Origin: Elizabethkingia meningoseptica_A
GTDB taxonomy: Bacteria > Bacteroidota > Bacteroidia > Flavobacteriales > Weeksellaceae
Direction of reading: 5' to 3'
DNA length: 64,000 nt
Assembly (NCBI RefSeq): GCF_045762675.1
Contig: NZ_JBJDLK010000006.1
Location: forward strand, 124,001-188,000
This document shows, in pieces, positions 53,701 through 62,138 of this stretch. Positions within the stretch are counted from its first letter, which is position 1. Each line of letters begins with the position of its first letter. Under the pieces are notes generated by a model. That model was given only the letters and a program-made list of their open reading frames with translations. It was not told the DNA's origin and did not search any database. Both the position numbers and the translations under genes were made by a program.

Positions 53701-55718
53701 GAATTAAGATCTGCGTGGTAAGCACCATTATTAATACTTCCGGCAAGATCCATATTGCGGTAATGGTAGCCTTTATAAACAGCAGAACTTACATAGCCTT
53801 TCACAGCTGCTTTTGCAGTTTTAGGGTCAAAACCTTCTCCTTTGGCTGCTATTCTGGCCGTAATACTGCCCACTTCTTTATTCTGGATAATTTTACCTAC
53901 CTGTATATTTTGTAGCGTTGCTTTTACATCATAACGTTCATGATTTTTACGCAACATATCTACATTTGCATCAATTTCGGCATTTCCAAGGGTAGAAGCC
54001 AGATTAAGATGTGTATCAACCATTTTTGTTGTTCCTTTTGCAGTTCCTTTTACACTGAAAGATGATGGCAATGCAATATTAGAAGGGATTGTATTTTTGG
54101 GAACAAGATTAAATACTGTTTTAGCAGATGTGGAAAGTTCTTTAACATTCAGATCATAATACAACTGATCCGGATTCATGGCATTTCTTATTCTTCCGGA
54201 AGCTGCAACTTTTAACTGATCCAAACCGGAAAGTTTAAATTCCCGAATCAGTAAATCATTAACACTTCCCTGTGCTACTGCATTCACATCCAGTACAGCA
54301 TTGGGATATTTATTAAACGGAACCGTATTTCTTAAAGTGGGAACAAGGTTTAAAATATCTGAAAATGCAATTTTAGAATTCCTGATATTCGCTAAAACTT
54401 TTACAGCACCAGGGTTTGCAGTAAGCTGCTCTGTTGAATTATAATTTAAAATAACCTCATCACGCAAAATTGTTTTAGGTGTTTGCAGATATAAGTTTTT
54501 TAAATAGGCTTCTTTTTCTCCGTATACAAAATCAGTATTGAACTTCTGAATATTCAGCCCGCGTGATTCCAGAATTTCTGCGGACTTTACAGATCCTGCA
54601 AATCCATTATTTTCCATTTTAAAATCTTTTAAAGTCAGATTCATCTTGGAAAAATTCAGGTGGTTAAAATCCATTCCCTGTTTTACAGGAGCTGCAGCTG
54701 TATTATTATAAACAACTTTTACATCATTAAGATCCAGCTTGCCCAGCAATACCTTCATTGCTTTTTCTTTTTCAGTATTCTGTGCAGTTTCCTGAGTTTT
54801 TTGAGGCTCATTCTTTTTTACCGGCAAATAAAGGTCAGCGCGGATATCAGCTCCGGACAATTGAACCTTATCTACATCATAAGCATTGTTCTGAAGATCC
54901 AGCTTATTAACCTTGGTATTCAACTCTTTAAATAAAACCTTTGCAAAAGTTTTGGTATTATCATCACCGTAATCAATATTAAAATTGGTCAGCTTAATTC
55001 CGCTTAAACCAATACTCATCGGCTGTTGCTTATTTAGTGAATCAACCTTTTTTTCAACTTTTTTAGAAACCTCTTCTACAAGCCCCTGTTTCAGTTTCAG
55101 CTTTAATCCATCCAGATTAATATCATTAACAGCATATGTGTTTTTACTCAGATCGAAGGTTTTAACCCGCGTATCAAAAGAGTTGAAGTATAATTTAATA
55201 TCATTCTTCGACTGTTGATCATTAAAAGTGACACCTATGTCTTTTAGCTTAATTTTATTGAGAGATATAATAAATGGTTTCGACGGGCTTTCTTCTTTAT
55301 CACTGGTTGCAAATGCATTAATGATATAATCGAAATTGAATTTCCCTTCGGGATTCCGCACCACATTAGCCTGAACACCTTCCAGATCAACAGATGTAAT
55401 ATCCGCTGTAGAATTCATCAGTTTAAGCATATTCAGTCCCACATCTAGTTTTCTGACTGCCAGGAGTGTATCGACTTCTTGTCCTTTCAGATACAGGTTT
55501 TCAATAAGCAGACTATTTGGAAAACCTACATATACTTTTTCGAGACTAACTTTTGTTTTTATTTTTTTCTCAAGATATACAACCAGCCTGTCTTTAATAA
55601 AGTTTTGTACTACAGGAAGTCTTAAGCTTAGTATAAGCAATGCCAAGATAACCACTATTGAAATAATGGTTATGAGAATGCGTTTTAGAAGTTTTTTTGT
55701 GTTTATTTTCAGCTTCAA
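50703..55718 (-). CDS. tamB: TamB translocation/assembly module protein
   Basis: A 1671-residue protein with one N-terminal transmembrane anchor (about 13-31), a very long series of beta-strand repeats typical of the TamB/AsmA-like groove, and a C-terminal TamB (DUF490) domain. The C-terminal domain carries the signature ALLLLNRFIGENPF and GVDLNFGLESSDDY, ending in KDGRYMLRAYRKNDY. It spans the periplasm and carries lipids between membranes with TamA/TamL. Its length is within the Bacteroidota range. It is the first gene of the tamB-tamL-yihY operon. Confidence 0.88.
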   Translation of the reverse strand: MKLKINTKKLLKRILITIISIVVILALLILSLRLPVVQNFIKDRLVVYLEKKIKTKVSLEKVYVGFPNSLLIENLYLKGQEVDTLLAVRKLDVGLNMLKLMNSTADITSVDLEGVQANVVRNPEGKFNFDYIINAFATSDKEESPSKPFIISLNKIKLKDIGVTFNDQQSKNDIKLYFNSFDTRVKTFDLSKNTYAVNDINLDGLKLKLKQGLVEEVSKKVEKKVDSLNKQQPMSIGLSGIKLTNFNIDYGDDNTKTFAKVLFKELNTKVNKLDLQNNAYDVDKVQLSGADIRADLYLPVKKNEPQKTQETAQNTEKEKAMKVLLGKLDLNDVKVVYNNTAAAPVKQGMDFNHLNFSKMNLTLKDFKMENNGFAGSVKSAEILESRGLNIQKFNTDFVYGEKEAYLKNLYLQTPKTILRDEVILNYNSTEQLTANPGAVKVLANIRNSKIAFSDILNLVPTLRNTVPFNKYPNAVLDVNAVAQGSVNDLLIREFKLSGLDQLKVAASGRIRNAMNPDQLYYDLNVKELSTSAKTVFNLVPKNTIPSNIALPSSFSVKGTAKGTTKMVDTHLNLASTLGNAEIDANVDMLRKNHERYDVKATLQNIQVGKIIQNKEVGSITARIAAKGEGFDPKTAKAAVKGYVSSAVYKGYHYRNMDLAGSINNGAYHADLNSKDPNAELKLIASGAYNEKNPTVKVDGNITKLDLNKLGFYEKPMIIAGDITGDFTNLNPDALNGALNLRNFAISDTKEVVPIQEVDFKAISTNSVNEINLHSQIADVTLSGKYKLTQIFGALQKTINQYYQFQKPGKAEKIEPGQYFTFNAKVKNDNLIRKFVPELKSFETIALSGNYNADTQKIAVDGRIPQLEYGENTVENAVLKITNENQALQYNLGVASLKSASLALNKISINGDVANNTINYNITSKDTKDTTQFLIAGSAKSLNDITEISLNPNGLKLNYNDWSIAENNKIQISNKGIFADNFRLSNAGSEILLQSESKSPNSPLNVSLKDFKIETITEIIKKDSLLAKGTINGTAQLRDLTKKMTFTSDLNISDLVFYGSPVGNIAVKVKNNSANLLNADVVLSGNDNDVKVLGDYNISAGTFDLNMAINQLQMKTLQGFSMNAIHHTEGYLSGNLKITGNTTQPNILGKVKFNKVGLEIAKTGSDFRNIDDEINFTSRGIEFNRFKVKDKDGNALTVNGQVLTQTYRDFAFNLNVNAKDFKVVNSEKSNDAMMYGILAIDAGLRIRGNLDLPKVEGRLAIAENTDFTFVLPQSSPALQERDGIVEFVDQDKVALNKTIKTDTLNAQSRIKGMDVSVNIEVNKEAKMSIVIDKANGDFVKLQGEAELTGGIDPSGKTTLVGVYQVEKGAYELSVSMLKRKFDIQKGSTITWTGEPTAAIMDLTAVYKTETAPIDLVEQQVTQAEVNLFKQRMPFSALLKMKGELLKPVLSFDITTDENNNSVATNVKQLVDAKLAQLRQQEPEMNKQVFALLLLNRFIGENPFQSSAGLSAETMARQSVSKILSQQLNNLASDLIKGVDLNFGLESSDDYSTGNKNTRTDLNVDISKKLLNDRLKVTVGSNFGLEGQARQNENMTNIAGDVTVDYSLSKDGRYMLRAYRKNDYQVALQGQIVETGVGFIITLDYDKFREIFQKSQKEKRRAKDKKNQVVEFK

Positions 55719-55901
55719 CCGTGTTTGGCTTTATACAAATATAATAAACCTATATTATATATGGCCTTTACCTCTATCTTTAACTTTTGTTCATTTCAAA
55801 GACATAAGCCTGCAAATAATTGATTTTCAAAAGAAATAATGCTAATTTAAAAATATAACAATCAGCCCCAAAAGGATAAATATAACTTTAATTTGTATAT
55901 T

Positions 55902-55909
55902 TACTTTTG
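55902..55909 (+). promoter_or_regulatory. Bacteroidota -7 promoter box
   Basis: TACTTTTG matches TAnnTTTG, 18 bases before the start of the nuclease gene at 55928. No TTG is seen at standard -33 spacing. Confidence 0.4.
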
Positions 55910-55927
55910 TCCATTATATCAAAATAA

Positions 55928-56941
55928 ATGCCTGTAAGTCAATCTATAATCTCCGATATAAAAGCCATAATTGCCAAAGCAAAGGAGCATGCGGTACGCG
56001 CTGTTGATCATCAACGAACACTGATGTATTGGCATATCGGCAAACGTGTCTTTGAAGAAGAGCAGCAAGGAAAAGAACGTGCAGATTATGGAACGTTTCT
56101 TATCCAATATCTTTCCGAACAGCTACAGCCTGAGTTCGGGAGTGGTTTTTCTAAAAGGCAAATAAGCCTTTACAGGCAGTTTTACCGCACATTTGAGAAT
56201 GTGCATACACTGTATGCACAATTGAGCTGGAGTCAATACAAGTTACTTTTAAGTGTTAATAGTCAGGATAAAAGAGATTTTTACATCGCTGAAACCATTA
56301 AGAATAATTGGACAGTACGACAGTTGGAAAGACAGATTTACAGCAGCTTATATGAACGTTTATTACTAAGCAATGATAAAGAGAGTGTATTAGCTGTTGC
56401 TAAAAATGAAAAGCTACCTTCAGATGCCAAAGAGATTATCAAAGATCCGATGTTTCTGGAGTTTCTGGGATTAAAAAGAGAAGCTTCCTATTATGAAAAA
56501 GATTTAGAAAATGTGATAATAACACATCTTCAGGAATTTTTACTGGAATTAGGAAATGGCTTTTCCTTTGTAGCCAGACAAAAGAGGATACATATTGAAG
56601 GTGATGATTTTTTTGTAGACTTGGTATTTTATAATCGATTATTACAAAGCTTTGTAATCATTGAAATCAAAACCCATAAACTAACACATCAGGATATTGG
56701 TCAGTTACAAATGTATGTCAATTATTACGATCGTATTGAGAAACTACCACACGAGAATCCTACCATAGGCATATTGCTTTGCGCCAGTAAGAATGATGCG
56801 GTAGTAAAATTCACATTACCTGAAGAACAAAAGCAAATCATTGCCAGTCAGTATAAACTTTATCTACCAACAGAAAAGCAACTATTAGATGAAGTAAATA
56901 AGGAGTTGGAAAATTTTGAAGATAAAAACAATGAAATTTAA
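55928..56941 (+). CDS. DUF1016 (YhcG) PD-(D/E)XK nuclease-domain protein
   Basis: A 337-residue protein of the YhcG family. The N-terminal DUF1016_N region (1-160) includes YWHIGKRVFEEEQQGKERADYG and LSWSQYKLLLSV, read in shorter parts. The C-terminal nuclease domain (about 180-320) carries the PD-(D/E)XK pattern as FFVDLVFYN, then VIIEIKTHKLTHQDIGQLQMYVNYY. The Asp in FVDLVF and the Glu-x-Lys in EIKTHK are the catalytic residues. Family members occur alone or near defence and restriction loci; function unknown. It stands alone with its own promoter and a strong terminator. Its similarity to mobile defence genes suggests possible transfer. Confidence 0.85.
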   Translation: MPVSQSIISDIKAIIAKAKEHAVRAVDHQRTLMYWHIGKRVFEEEQQGKERADYGTFLIQYLSEQLQPEFGSGFSKRQISLYRQFYRTFENVHTLYAQLSWSQYKLLLSVNSQDKRDFYIAETIKNNWTVRQLERQIYSSLYERLLLSNDKESVLAVAKNEKLPSDAKEIIKDPMFLEFLGLKREASYYEKDLENVIITHLQEFLLELGNGFSFVARQKRIHIEGDDFFVDLVFYNRLLQSFVIIEIKTHKLTHQDIGQLQMYVNYYDRIEKLPHENPTIGILLCASKNDAVVKFTLPEEQKQIIASQYKLYLPTEKQLLDEVNKELENFEDKNNEI

Positions 56942-56945
56942 AATA

Positions 56946-56981
56946 AAACATCCCGTTGCCTATAAAGACAACGGGATGTTT
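56946..56981. terminator. Bidirectional intrinsic terminator
   Basis: AAACATCCCGTTG (56946-56958) and CAACGGGATGTTT (56969-56981) form a perfect 13-bp stem with a 10-base loop, T-tailed on the plus strand and T-rich on the minus strand. It separates the convergent nuclease and sdhB genes. Confidence 0.9.
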
Positions 56982-56984
56982 TTT

Positions 56985-57734
56985 CTAGTCTTTTTTATAA
57001 AATAAGGACCTGCTGTATTCATAATTCATTCTGGCAATATTCAGAACTGATATTCCCTGAGGGCACTCCACTTCACAGGCCTCAGTATTGGAACAGTGTC
57101 CGAAAAGCTCCTCATCCATTTGCTTCACCATATTCACAACTCTTTCTTTTCGTTCTTCTTTCCCCTGAGGTAAAAGCGCCAGATGTGAAATTTTTGCCGA
57201 TGTAAACAAGGCAGCACTTGCATTTTTACATGTAGCCACACATGCCCCACAACCAATACAAGCCGCAGAATCAAAAGCTTCCTCTGCCAGCTGATGGGTT
57301 ACAGCTATTGTTCTTGCATCTGGAGCCTGCCCGGTATTTACAGATACATAGCCTCCGGAAGCAATAATCCGGTCCAGCGATGAACGGTCTACTTTAAGAT
57401 CCTTTTTCACAGGAAAAGCTGCCGCCCGGAAAGGTTCAATAACAATAGTATCCCCGTCTTTAAACGACCGAAGATGCAGCTGACAGGTGGTGGTATTTTT
57501 TAAAGGGCCATGTGCTATTCCGTTAATCATCATTCCACATTGACCGCAAATTCCTTCCCGGCAGTCATGGTCAAACTCCACAGGTTCTTTTCCTTCCAGA
57601 ATAAGTTTTTCATTCAGGGTATCCAGCATTTCCAGAAAAGACATATGGGAATTAAGCCGATCCAGTTTATAGTCTTCCAGCTTTCCTTGAGATGTTCTGT
57701 CTTTCTGTCTCCATATTTTAAGGTATAATTGCAT
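56985..57734 (-). CDS. sdhB: Succinate dehydrogenase/fumarate reductase iron-sulfur subunit
   Basis: A 249-residue subunit. The [2Fe-2S] site is CREGICGQCGMMI with a later Cys in NTTTCQL. The second half holds CIGCGACVATCKN and CSNTEACEVECPQGI, the ligands for the [4Fe-4S] and [3Fe-4S] clusters. It passes electrons from the flavoprotein to the cytochrome subunit at the membrane. It is the last gene of a five-gene unit with sdhA, sdhC, a DASS carrier and a porin. Spacing to sdhA is 133 bases of degenerate TGAAT-type repeats. Confidence 0.93.
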   Translation of the reverse strand: MQLYLKIWRQKDRTSQGKLEDYKLDRLNSHMSFLEMLDTLNEKLILEGKEPVEFDHDCREGICGQCGMMINGIAHGPLKNTTTCQLHLRSFKDGDTIVIEPFRAAAFPVKKDLKVDRSSLDRIIASGGYVSVNTGQAPDARTIAVTHQLAEEAFDSAACIGCGACVATCKNASAALFTSAKISHLALLPQGKEERKERVVNMVKQMDEELFGHCSNTEACEVECPQGISVLNIARMNYEYSRSLFYKKD

Positions 57735-57867
57735 AGCTTTTTAAATTTTAATTATGTTATCAGTACATAATAAGTGAATTGTGTGAATTGGTGAATGAGT
57801 GAACTTTAAAAATGAATGACTCATGTATTCACTTATTGACTAATTGATTCATTGACAAATCCATGTA

Positions 57868-59784
57868 CTACTTGTAACTCCGTACGACCGGCTGTATTTC
57901 TTCAAAAACAAGAGGCTCTTTAACCAGCTCCGGTTCCAGCTCCTCACCTTTCCAGCCCCAGGCAGAAATAAACTGAAATTCAGCATCATTTCTAAGGGCT
58001 TCTCCATCCGGGGTTTGATATTCTTCCCGGAAATGGGCACCACAGGATTCATTACGGGTAAGCGCATCATAACACATCAGCTCGCCTATTTCAAAATAGT
58101 CCGCTACCCTTCCGGCTTTTTCCAGCTCTCCGTTCATCTGAGAGCCTGTTCCCGGAATAAGAACATTTTGATAGAATTCCTGTTTTAGCTTGCGGATTTC
58201 TTCAATAGCATATCTCAGCCCGCTTTCATTTCTGGCCAGTCCGCAATAATCATACAGCAACTTGCCCAGCGTTTTATGATAATAATCTACCGTTTTATTT
58301 CCTTTTATATTGATAAATCTCTGAATCTGACCTTTTACTTCATTTTCGGCTTTCTCAAACTCGGGGTGCTCTGTGGATATTTTTCCGGTATGAATTTCTC
58401 CCGAAAGATAATTGGCGATTGTATAAGGTGCGATAAAATAGCCATCCACGGAAGCCTGAAGCAATGAATTAGCACCAAGTCTGTTTGCACCGTGATCTGC
58501 AAAATTAGCCTCACCTAATGCAAATAATCCCGGAACCGTAGTCATCAGTTCATAATCAACCCATAAACCTCCCATTGAAAAGTGTGCGGACGGCGATATC
58601 ATCATCGGCTCTTTATAGGCATCATAACCCGTAATTTTCAGGTACATGTCGAAAAGGTTCCCGTATTTTTCTTTGATCTTTGCTTTCCCTTGCTCCTTTA
58701 TCGCTTTGGAGAAATCCAGATACACCGCATTCTTTAAAGGTCCAATTCCAAAACCTGCATCTATTCTTTCCTTTGCAGCTCTTGAAGAAATATCTCTGGG
58801 CGCCAGATTCCCAAATGCAGGATATCTTCTCTCCAGATAGTAATCCCTTTCTTCCTCAGGAATATCATTAGGGTTTCGGGTTTCATCCTTTTTCAGAGGC
58901 ACCCATATTCTTCCGTCATTACGTAATGATTCGGACATTAATGTTAACTTTGACTGATAATCTCCGGATTGCGGAAGCGAAGTCGGATGAATCTGAATCC
59001 AGCTTGGCGATGCCATTAAAGCACCTTTTTTATGAGCTCTCCATATCGCTGAACCATTACATCCCATAGCAAGTGTGGACAGGTAATAAATTTTTCCGTA
59101 ACCTCCTGTTGCCAGCACAACTGTATGAGCAGCATGTCGTTCAATTTCTCCTGTGTCCAGATTCCGCACAATAATGCCGCGGGCCTTCCCATCGATTACA
59201 ACCAGATCCAGCATCTCATGTCGGGAAAACAATTGTACGGTTTTCTTACCTACCTGACGCATCAATGCCTGATAGGCACCCAATAATAATTGTTGTCCGG
59301 TCTGTCCTCTGGAATAAAATGTACGACTCACCTGAACCCCTCCAAAAGAGCGGTTATTAAGATACCCGCCATATTCCCGTCCAAACGGTACGCCTTGTGC
59401 TACAGCCTGATCTATAAGATTAAGCGAGCATTCTGCCATACGGTACACATTGGCTTCCCTGGCTCTGAAGTCACCACCCTTCAGGGTATCTACAAACATC
59501 CGGTAAACACTGTCACCATCATTTTTATAATTTTTTGCGGCATTCACACCACCCTGAGCGGCCACAGAATGCGCTCTCCTCGGACTGTCCTGAAAGCAGA
59601 ATGCTTTAACATTATAACCAAGTTCTCCCAGAGAGGCAGCAATTGAGCTTCCGGCGAGACCTGTTCCTACGACAATAACATCAAGCTTTTTTCGGTTGGC
59701 AGGATTTACCAGCTTAGCTGTTTTTTTATATTGAGCCCATTTTTCTTCTAACGGACCTTTTGGTATTTTCGAATCTAACATCAT
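57868..59784 (-). CDS. sdhA: Succinate dehydrogenase/fumarate reductase flavoprotein subunit
   Basis: A 638-residue flavoprotein. The FAD-binding motif VVGTGLAGSS lies near residue 36, the covalent-FAD His is in RRAHSVAAQGG, HPTSL and GGLWVDYE are active-site blocks, and RLGANSLLQA is the conserved C-terminal FAD motif. It oxidises succinate to fumarate with transfer to the iron-sulfur subunit. Length fits the Bacteroidota type-B enzymes, about 640 residues. The start could be the second Met (59781). Confidence 0.94.
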   Translation of the reverse strand: MMLDSKIPKGPLEEKWAQYKKTAKLVNPANRKKLDVIVVGTGLAGSSIAASLGELGYNVKAFCFQDSPRRAHSVAAQGGVNAAKNYKNDGDSVYRMFVDTLKGGDFRAREANVYRMAECSLNLIDQAVAQGVPFGREYGGYLNNRSFGGVQVSRTFYSRGQTGQQLLLGAYQALMRQVGKKTVQLFSRHEMLDLVVIDGKARGIIVRNLDTGEIERHAAHTVVLATGGYGKIYYLSTLAMGCNGSAIWRAHKKGALMASPSWIQIHPTSLPQSGDYQSKLTLMSESLRNDGRIWVPLKKDETRNPNDIPEEERDYYLERRYPAFGNLAPRDISSRAAKERIDAGFGIGPLKNAVYLDFSKAIKEQGKAKIKEKYGNLFDMYLKITGYDAYKEPMMISPSAHFSMGGLWVDYELMTTVPGLFALGEANFADHGANRLGANSLLQASVDGYFIAPYTIANYLSGEIHTGKISTEHPEFEKAENEVKGQIQRFINIKGNKTVDYYHKTLGKLLYDYCGLARNESGLRYAIEEIRKLKQEFYQNVLIPGTGSQMNGELEKAGRVADYFEIGELMCYDALTRNESCGAHFREEYQTPDGEALRNDAEFQFISAWGWKGEELEPELVKEPLVFEEIQPVVRSYK

Positions 59785-59992
59785 TTGTTCTTTAGTTATG
59801 AAACATTGTTATTAAAATCAACAAATATTTTTCCAACCCCATAGACACAATAAAACAGTATTATTACAGGTAACATAAAAAATAAATTTTCCAAAAGCAG
59901 TAGCAAGGAGCTTTGCTTTTTTGTCTATGCATTACTCTTACATCATACTTATTGCACTATTTAACTATGTCTCTATGTAGTTTATATAATAT

Positions 59993-60649
59993 CTATTTAA
60001 CGGTAAGAAATACATACACAGGCATTAGTGCAAATCCGACACTGATAATTACAGCGTATGCAATTCCTGCTGTTTTAAACCATTTTACATATTTGGGATG
60101 AAATAATCCCAATGTTCTTACGGCGCTGTAAATTCCGTGAATAAGGTGATAGCATAATGCAATCATAGAAATTACATAAATCATAACATACCACCATTCT
60201 TTGAAAACCGTAATCACCAGAATATACAGGTCTTTATTTCCGTTATCATCCAACGGGAGACTTCCGAATTTATAGACATACCAGAAATTCTGAAAGTGAA
60301 TCACCAGAAATATCAGAATTAATGTACCCAAAACACCCATATTACGGGAATACCATTTACTGGCACGTCCTCTTTTGTCTGACTGATAATTCCCGCCTGT
60401 CTTTTTATTTTTAATTGTGATCAGCAGCCCGTCCACTGCGTGCAGAATAATACTGGTGTACAACACTATTGAAACAATTTTAATCACAATATTTCCGGAT
60501 AAAAAATGCGAGTATGCATTAAATTGCAGATGCGCCTGCTCCTGCGGAAGGAAGAGCTGCAAGTTTCCTAAAAAATGAATCAGTAAAAAGAAACTCAGGA
60601 AGAGCCCCGTAAGGCACATCAGTATTTTTCTTGAAAGTGTATTCAACAT
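59993..60649 (-). CDS. sdhC: Succinate dehydrogenase cytochrome b subunit
   Basis: A 218-residue membrane protein with five predicted helices, the single-polypeptide cytochrome b558 form used by Bacteroidota and Wolinella-type enzymes. Conserved haem-ligand His residues are seen in FLLIHFLGNL, ILHAVDGLL, FLVIHFQNFW and CYHLIHGIYSA. It anchors SdhAB and links to the quinone pool. The gap to sdhA downstream is 208 bases, unusually wide for an operon, and contains a possible hairpin (AAAAGCA/TGCTTTT around 59904-59930). Confidence 0.88.
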   Translation of the reverse strand: MLNTLSRKILMCLTGLFLSFFLLIHFLGNLQLFLPQEQAHLQFNAYSHFLSGNIVIKIVSIVLYTSIILHAVDGLLITIKNKKTGGNYQSDKRGRASKWYSRNMGVLGTLILIFLVIHFQNFWYVYKFGSLPLDDNGNKDLYILVITVFKEWWYVMIYVISMIALCYHLIHGIYSAVRTLGLFHPKYVKWFKTAGIAYAVIISVGFALMPVYVFLTVK

Positions 60650-60664
60650 AATTATATTGATTGA

Positions 60665-62095
60665 TTAATAATAGCCTAATACTTTCATCCATAAACCTCC
60701 TATGGCCATATAAATGATCAGTAAAACAATCCCTATTTCCAGTCCGCGAAGCCACCATGCTTTTAGTTCTACATAGCCGCTACCAAAATATACAGGTGCA
60801 GGACCATGCCCGTAATGAGTCAGTACACCATAGATAGACCCCATAAAACCAAGCATCATTGCTAACAGCATTGGTGGAATTCCTAAAGAAACCCCTACAC
60901 CGAGAAGTGCTGCATACATAGCCGCCACGTGAGCAGTAGCACTGGCAAAGATGTAATGGCTGAAGAAATAAACCAGAATAATTACCGGGAAGGCTACCTG
61001 CCAGCTTAATCCGCCTATTTTTACTTTAATCAGATCACTGAACCAACCGATAAACCCGAGTTCATTAAGAGAACTGGCCATCATCACCAATACCGCAAAC
61101 CATACAATGGTATCCCATGCACCTTTTTCAGATTTCACATCTTCCCAGGTAAGTACAGAAGTAAGCAGCAATAAAGTAAGCCCGATAAAGGCAGTAGTAG
61201 TTGCGTCAATAGAAAGAGAGGCACCAAATATCCACAAAACCAATAAAATGAAAAATGCCAGCAGCATCAGCCATTCATGACGGGAAACTGCACCCATTTC
61301 TTTAAGCTTTTCAGCGGCCATTTTTTGCGCACCATCAGTTTTCTTTAATTCAGGCGGATACAATTTGTAAAGTACCAAAGGGACTACAAAGAAAGCCACT
61401 AACCCCGGCACAAAACCCGCTACAGCCCATGACATCCATGTAATGTCAATCCCAAGATTAGCAGCAAATTTCTGACACATCGGGTTACTCGCTGTTCCGG
61501 TTAGGAACATGGAAGAGGCGATAAGATTCATGTAATAACTGTTAAGGGTAAGGAAAGATCCGAGCTTTCTGTGTGTTTCAGGTTTATCCGGTTCAGATCC
61601 GAAACTTATCGCCATAGATTTCATAATCGGGTAAATAATTCCACCTCCTCTGGCGGTATTACTTGGAATAGCCGGTGCCAGGCACATATCAGCCAGACCT
61701 AATCCATAAGCAAGACCCAGTGAGCTTTTCCCGAAAATACGGATAAAAAGAAAAGCAATTCTGTTCCCAAGTCCGGTTTTAATAAATCCTCTGGCAATAA
61801 AGAAAGAAATTCCGATTAACCAGATTACTTTATCTCCAAATCCGGTGAGTGCTTTGGTAATGGATTTCCCCGCATCACCAGGTGCTAAAACCTGAGTAAT
61901 CGCTGTAAAACCTATGGCCATCATACACATTGTGCCCATAGGAGCCGCTTTAAGGATAATTCCTAAAATAGTTGCGGCGAAAATAGCAAATAAATGCCAG
62001 GCCTCCGGAGCTACACCCTGCGGAACAGGAATAAACCAGATGACCAACGCGATCACAAAGGTGATGGCTACGTTTCTGATATTAATCTCTTTCAT
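60665..62095 (-). CDS. DASS-family dicarboxylate transporter
   Basis: A 476-residue inner-membrane carrier of the divalent anion:Na+ symporter (SLC13/CitT) family with about 11-12 helices. SNTARGGGIIYP is the first conserved hairpin motif, with TGTASNPM further on and GFMGSIYGVLTHYGHGPAPVYFGSGYV as the second anion/sodium site (parts: GVLTHYGHGP, APVYFGSGYV). The sequence resembles CitT/TtdT/SdcL-type carriers of succinate, fumarate, malate or tartrate. It lies 15 bases upstream of sdhC, so import is coupled to oxidation or exchange of the same acids. Confidence 0.9.
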   Translation of the reverse strand: MKEINIRNVAITFVIALVIWFIPVPQGVAPEAWHLFAIFAATILGIILKAAPMGTMCMMAIGFTAITQVLAPGDAGKSITKALTGFGDKVIWLIGISFFIARGFIKTGLGNRIAFLFIRIFGKSSLGLAYGLGLADMCLAPAIPSNTARGGGIIYPIMKSMAISFGSEPDKPETHRKLGSFLTLNSYYMNLIASSMFLTGTASNPMCQKFAANLGIDITWMSWAVAGFVPGLVAFFVVPLVLYKLYPPELKKTDGAQKMAAEKLKEMGAVSRHEWLMLLAFFILLVLWIFGASLSIDATTTAFIGLTLLLLTSVLTWEDVKSEKGAWDTIVWFAVLVMMASSLNELGFIGWFSDLIKVKIGGLSWQVAFPVIILVYFFSHYIFASATAHVAAMYAALLGVGVSLGIPPMLLAMMLGFMGSIYGVLTHYGHGPAPVYFGSGYVELKAWWLRGLEIGIVLLIIYMAIGGLWMKVLGYY

Positions 62096-62138
62096 GAGTA
62101 TACTTTTTTATGTTTAATTATTGAAGTGATTGTATTGA

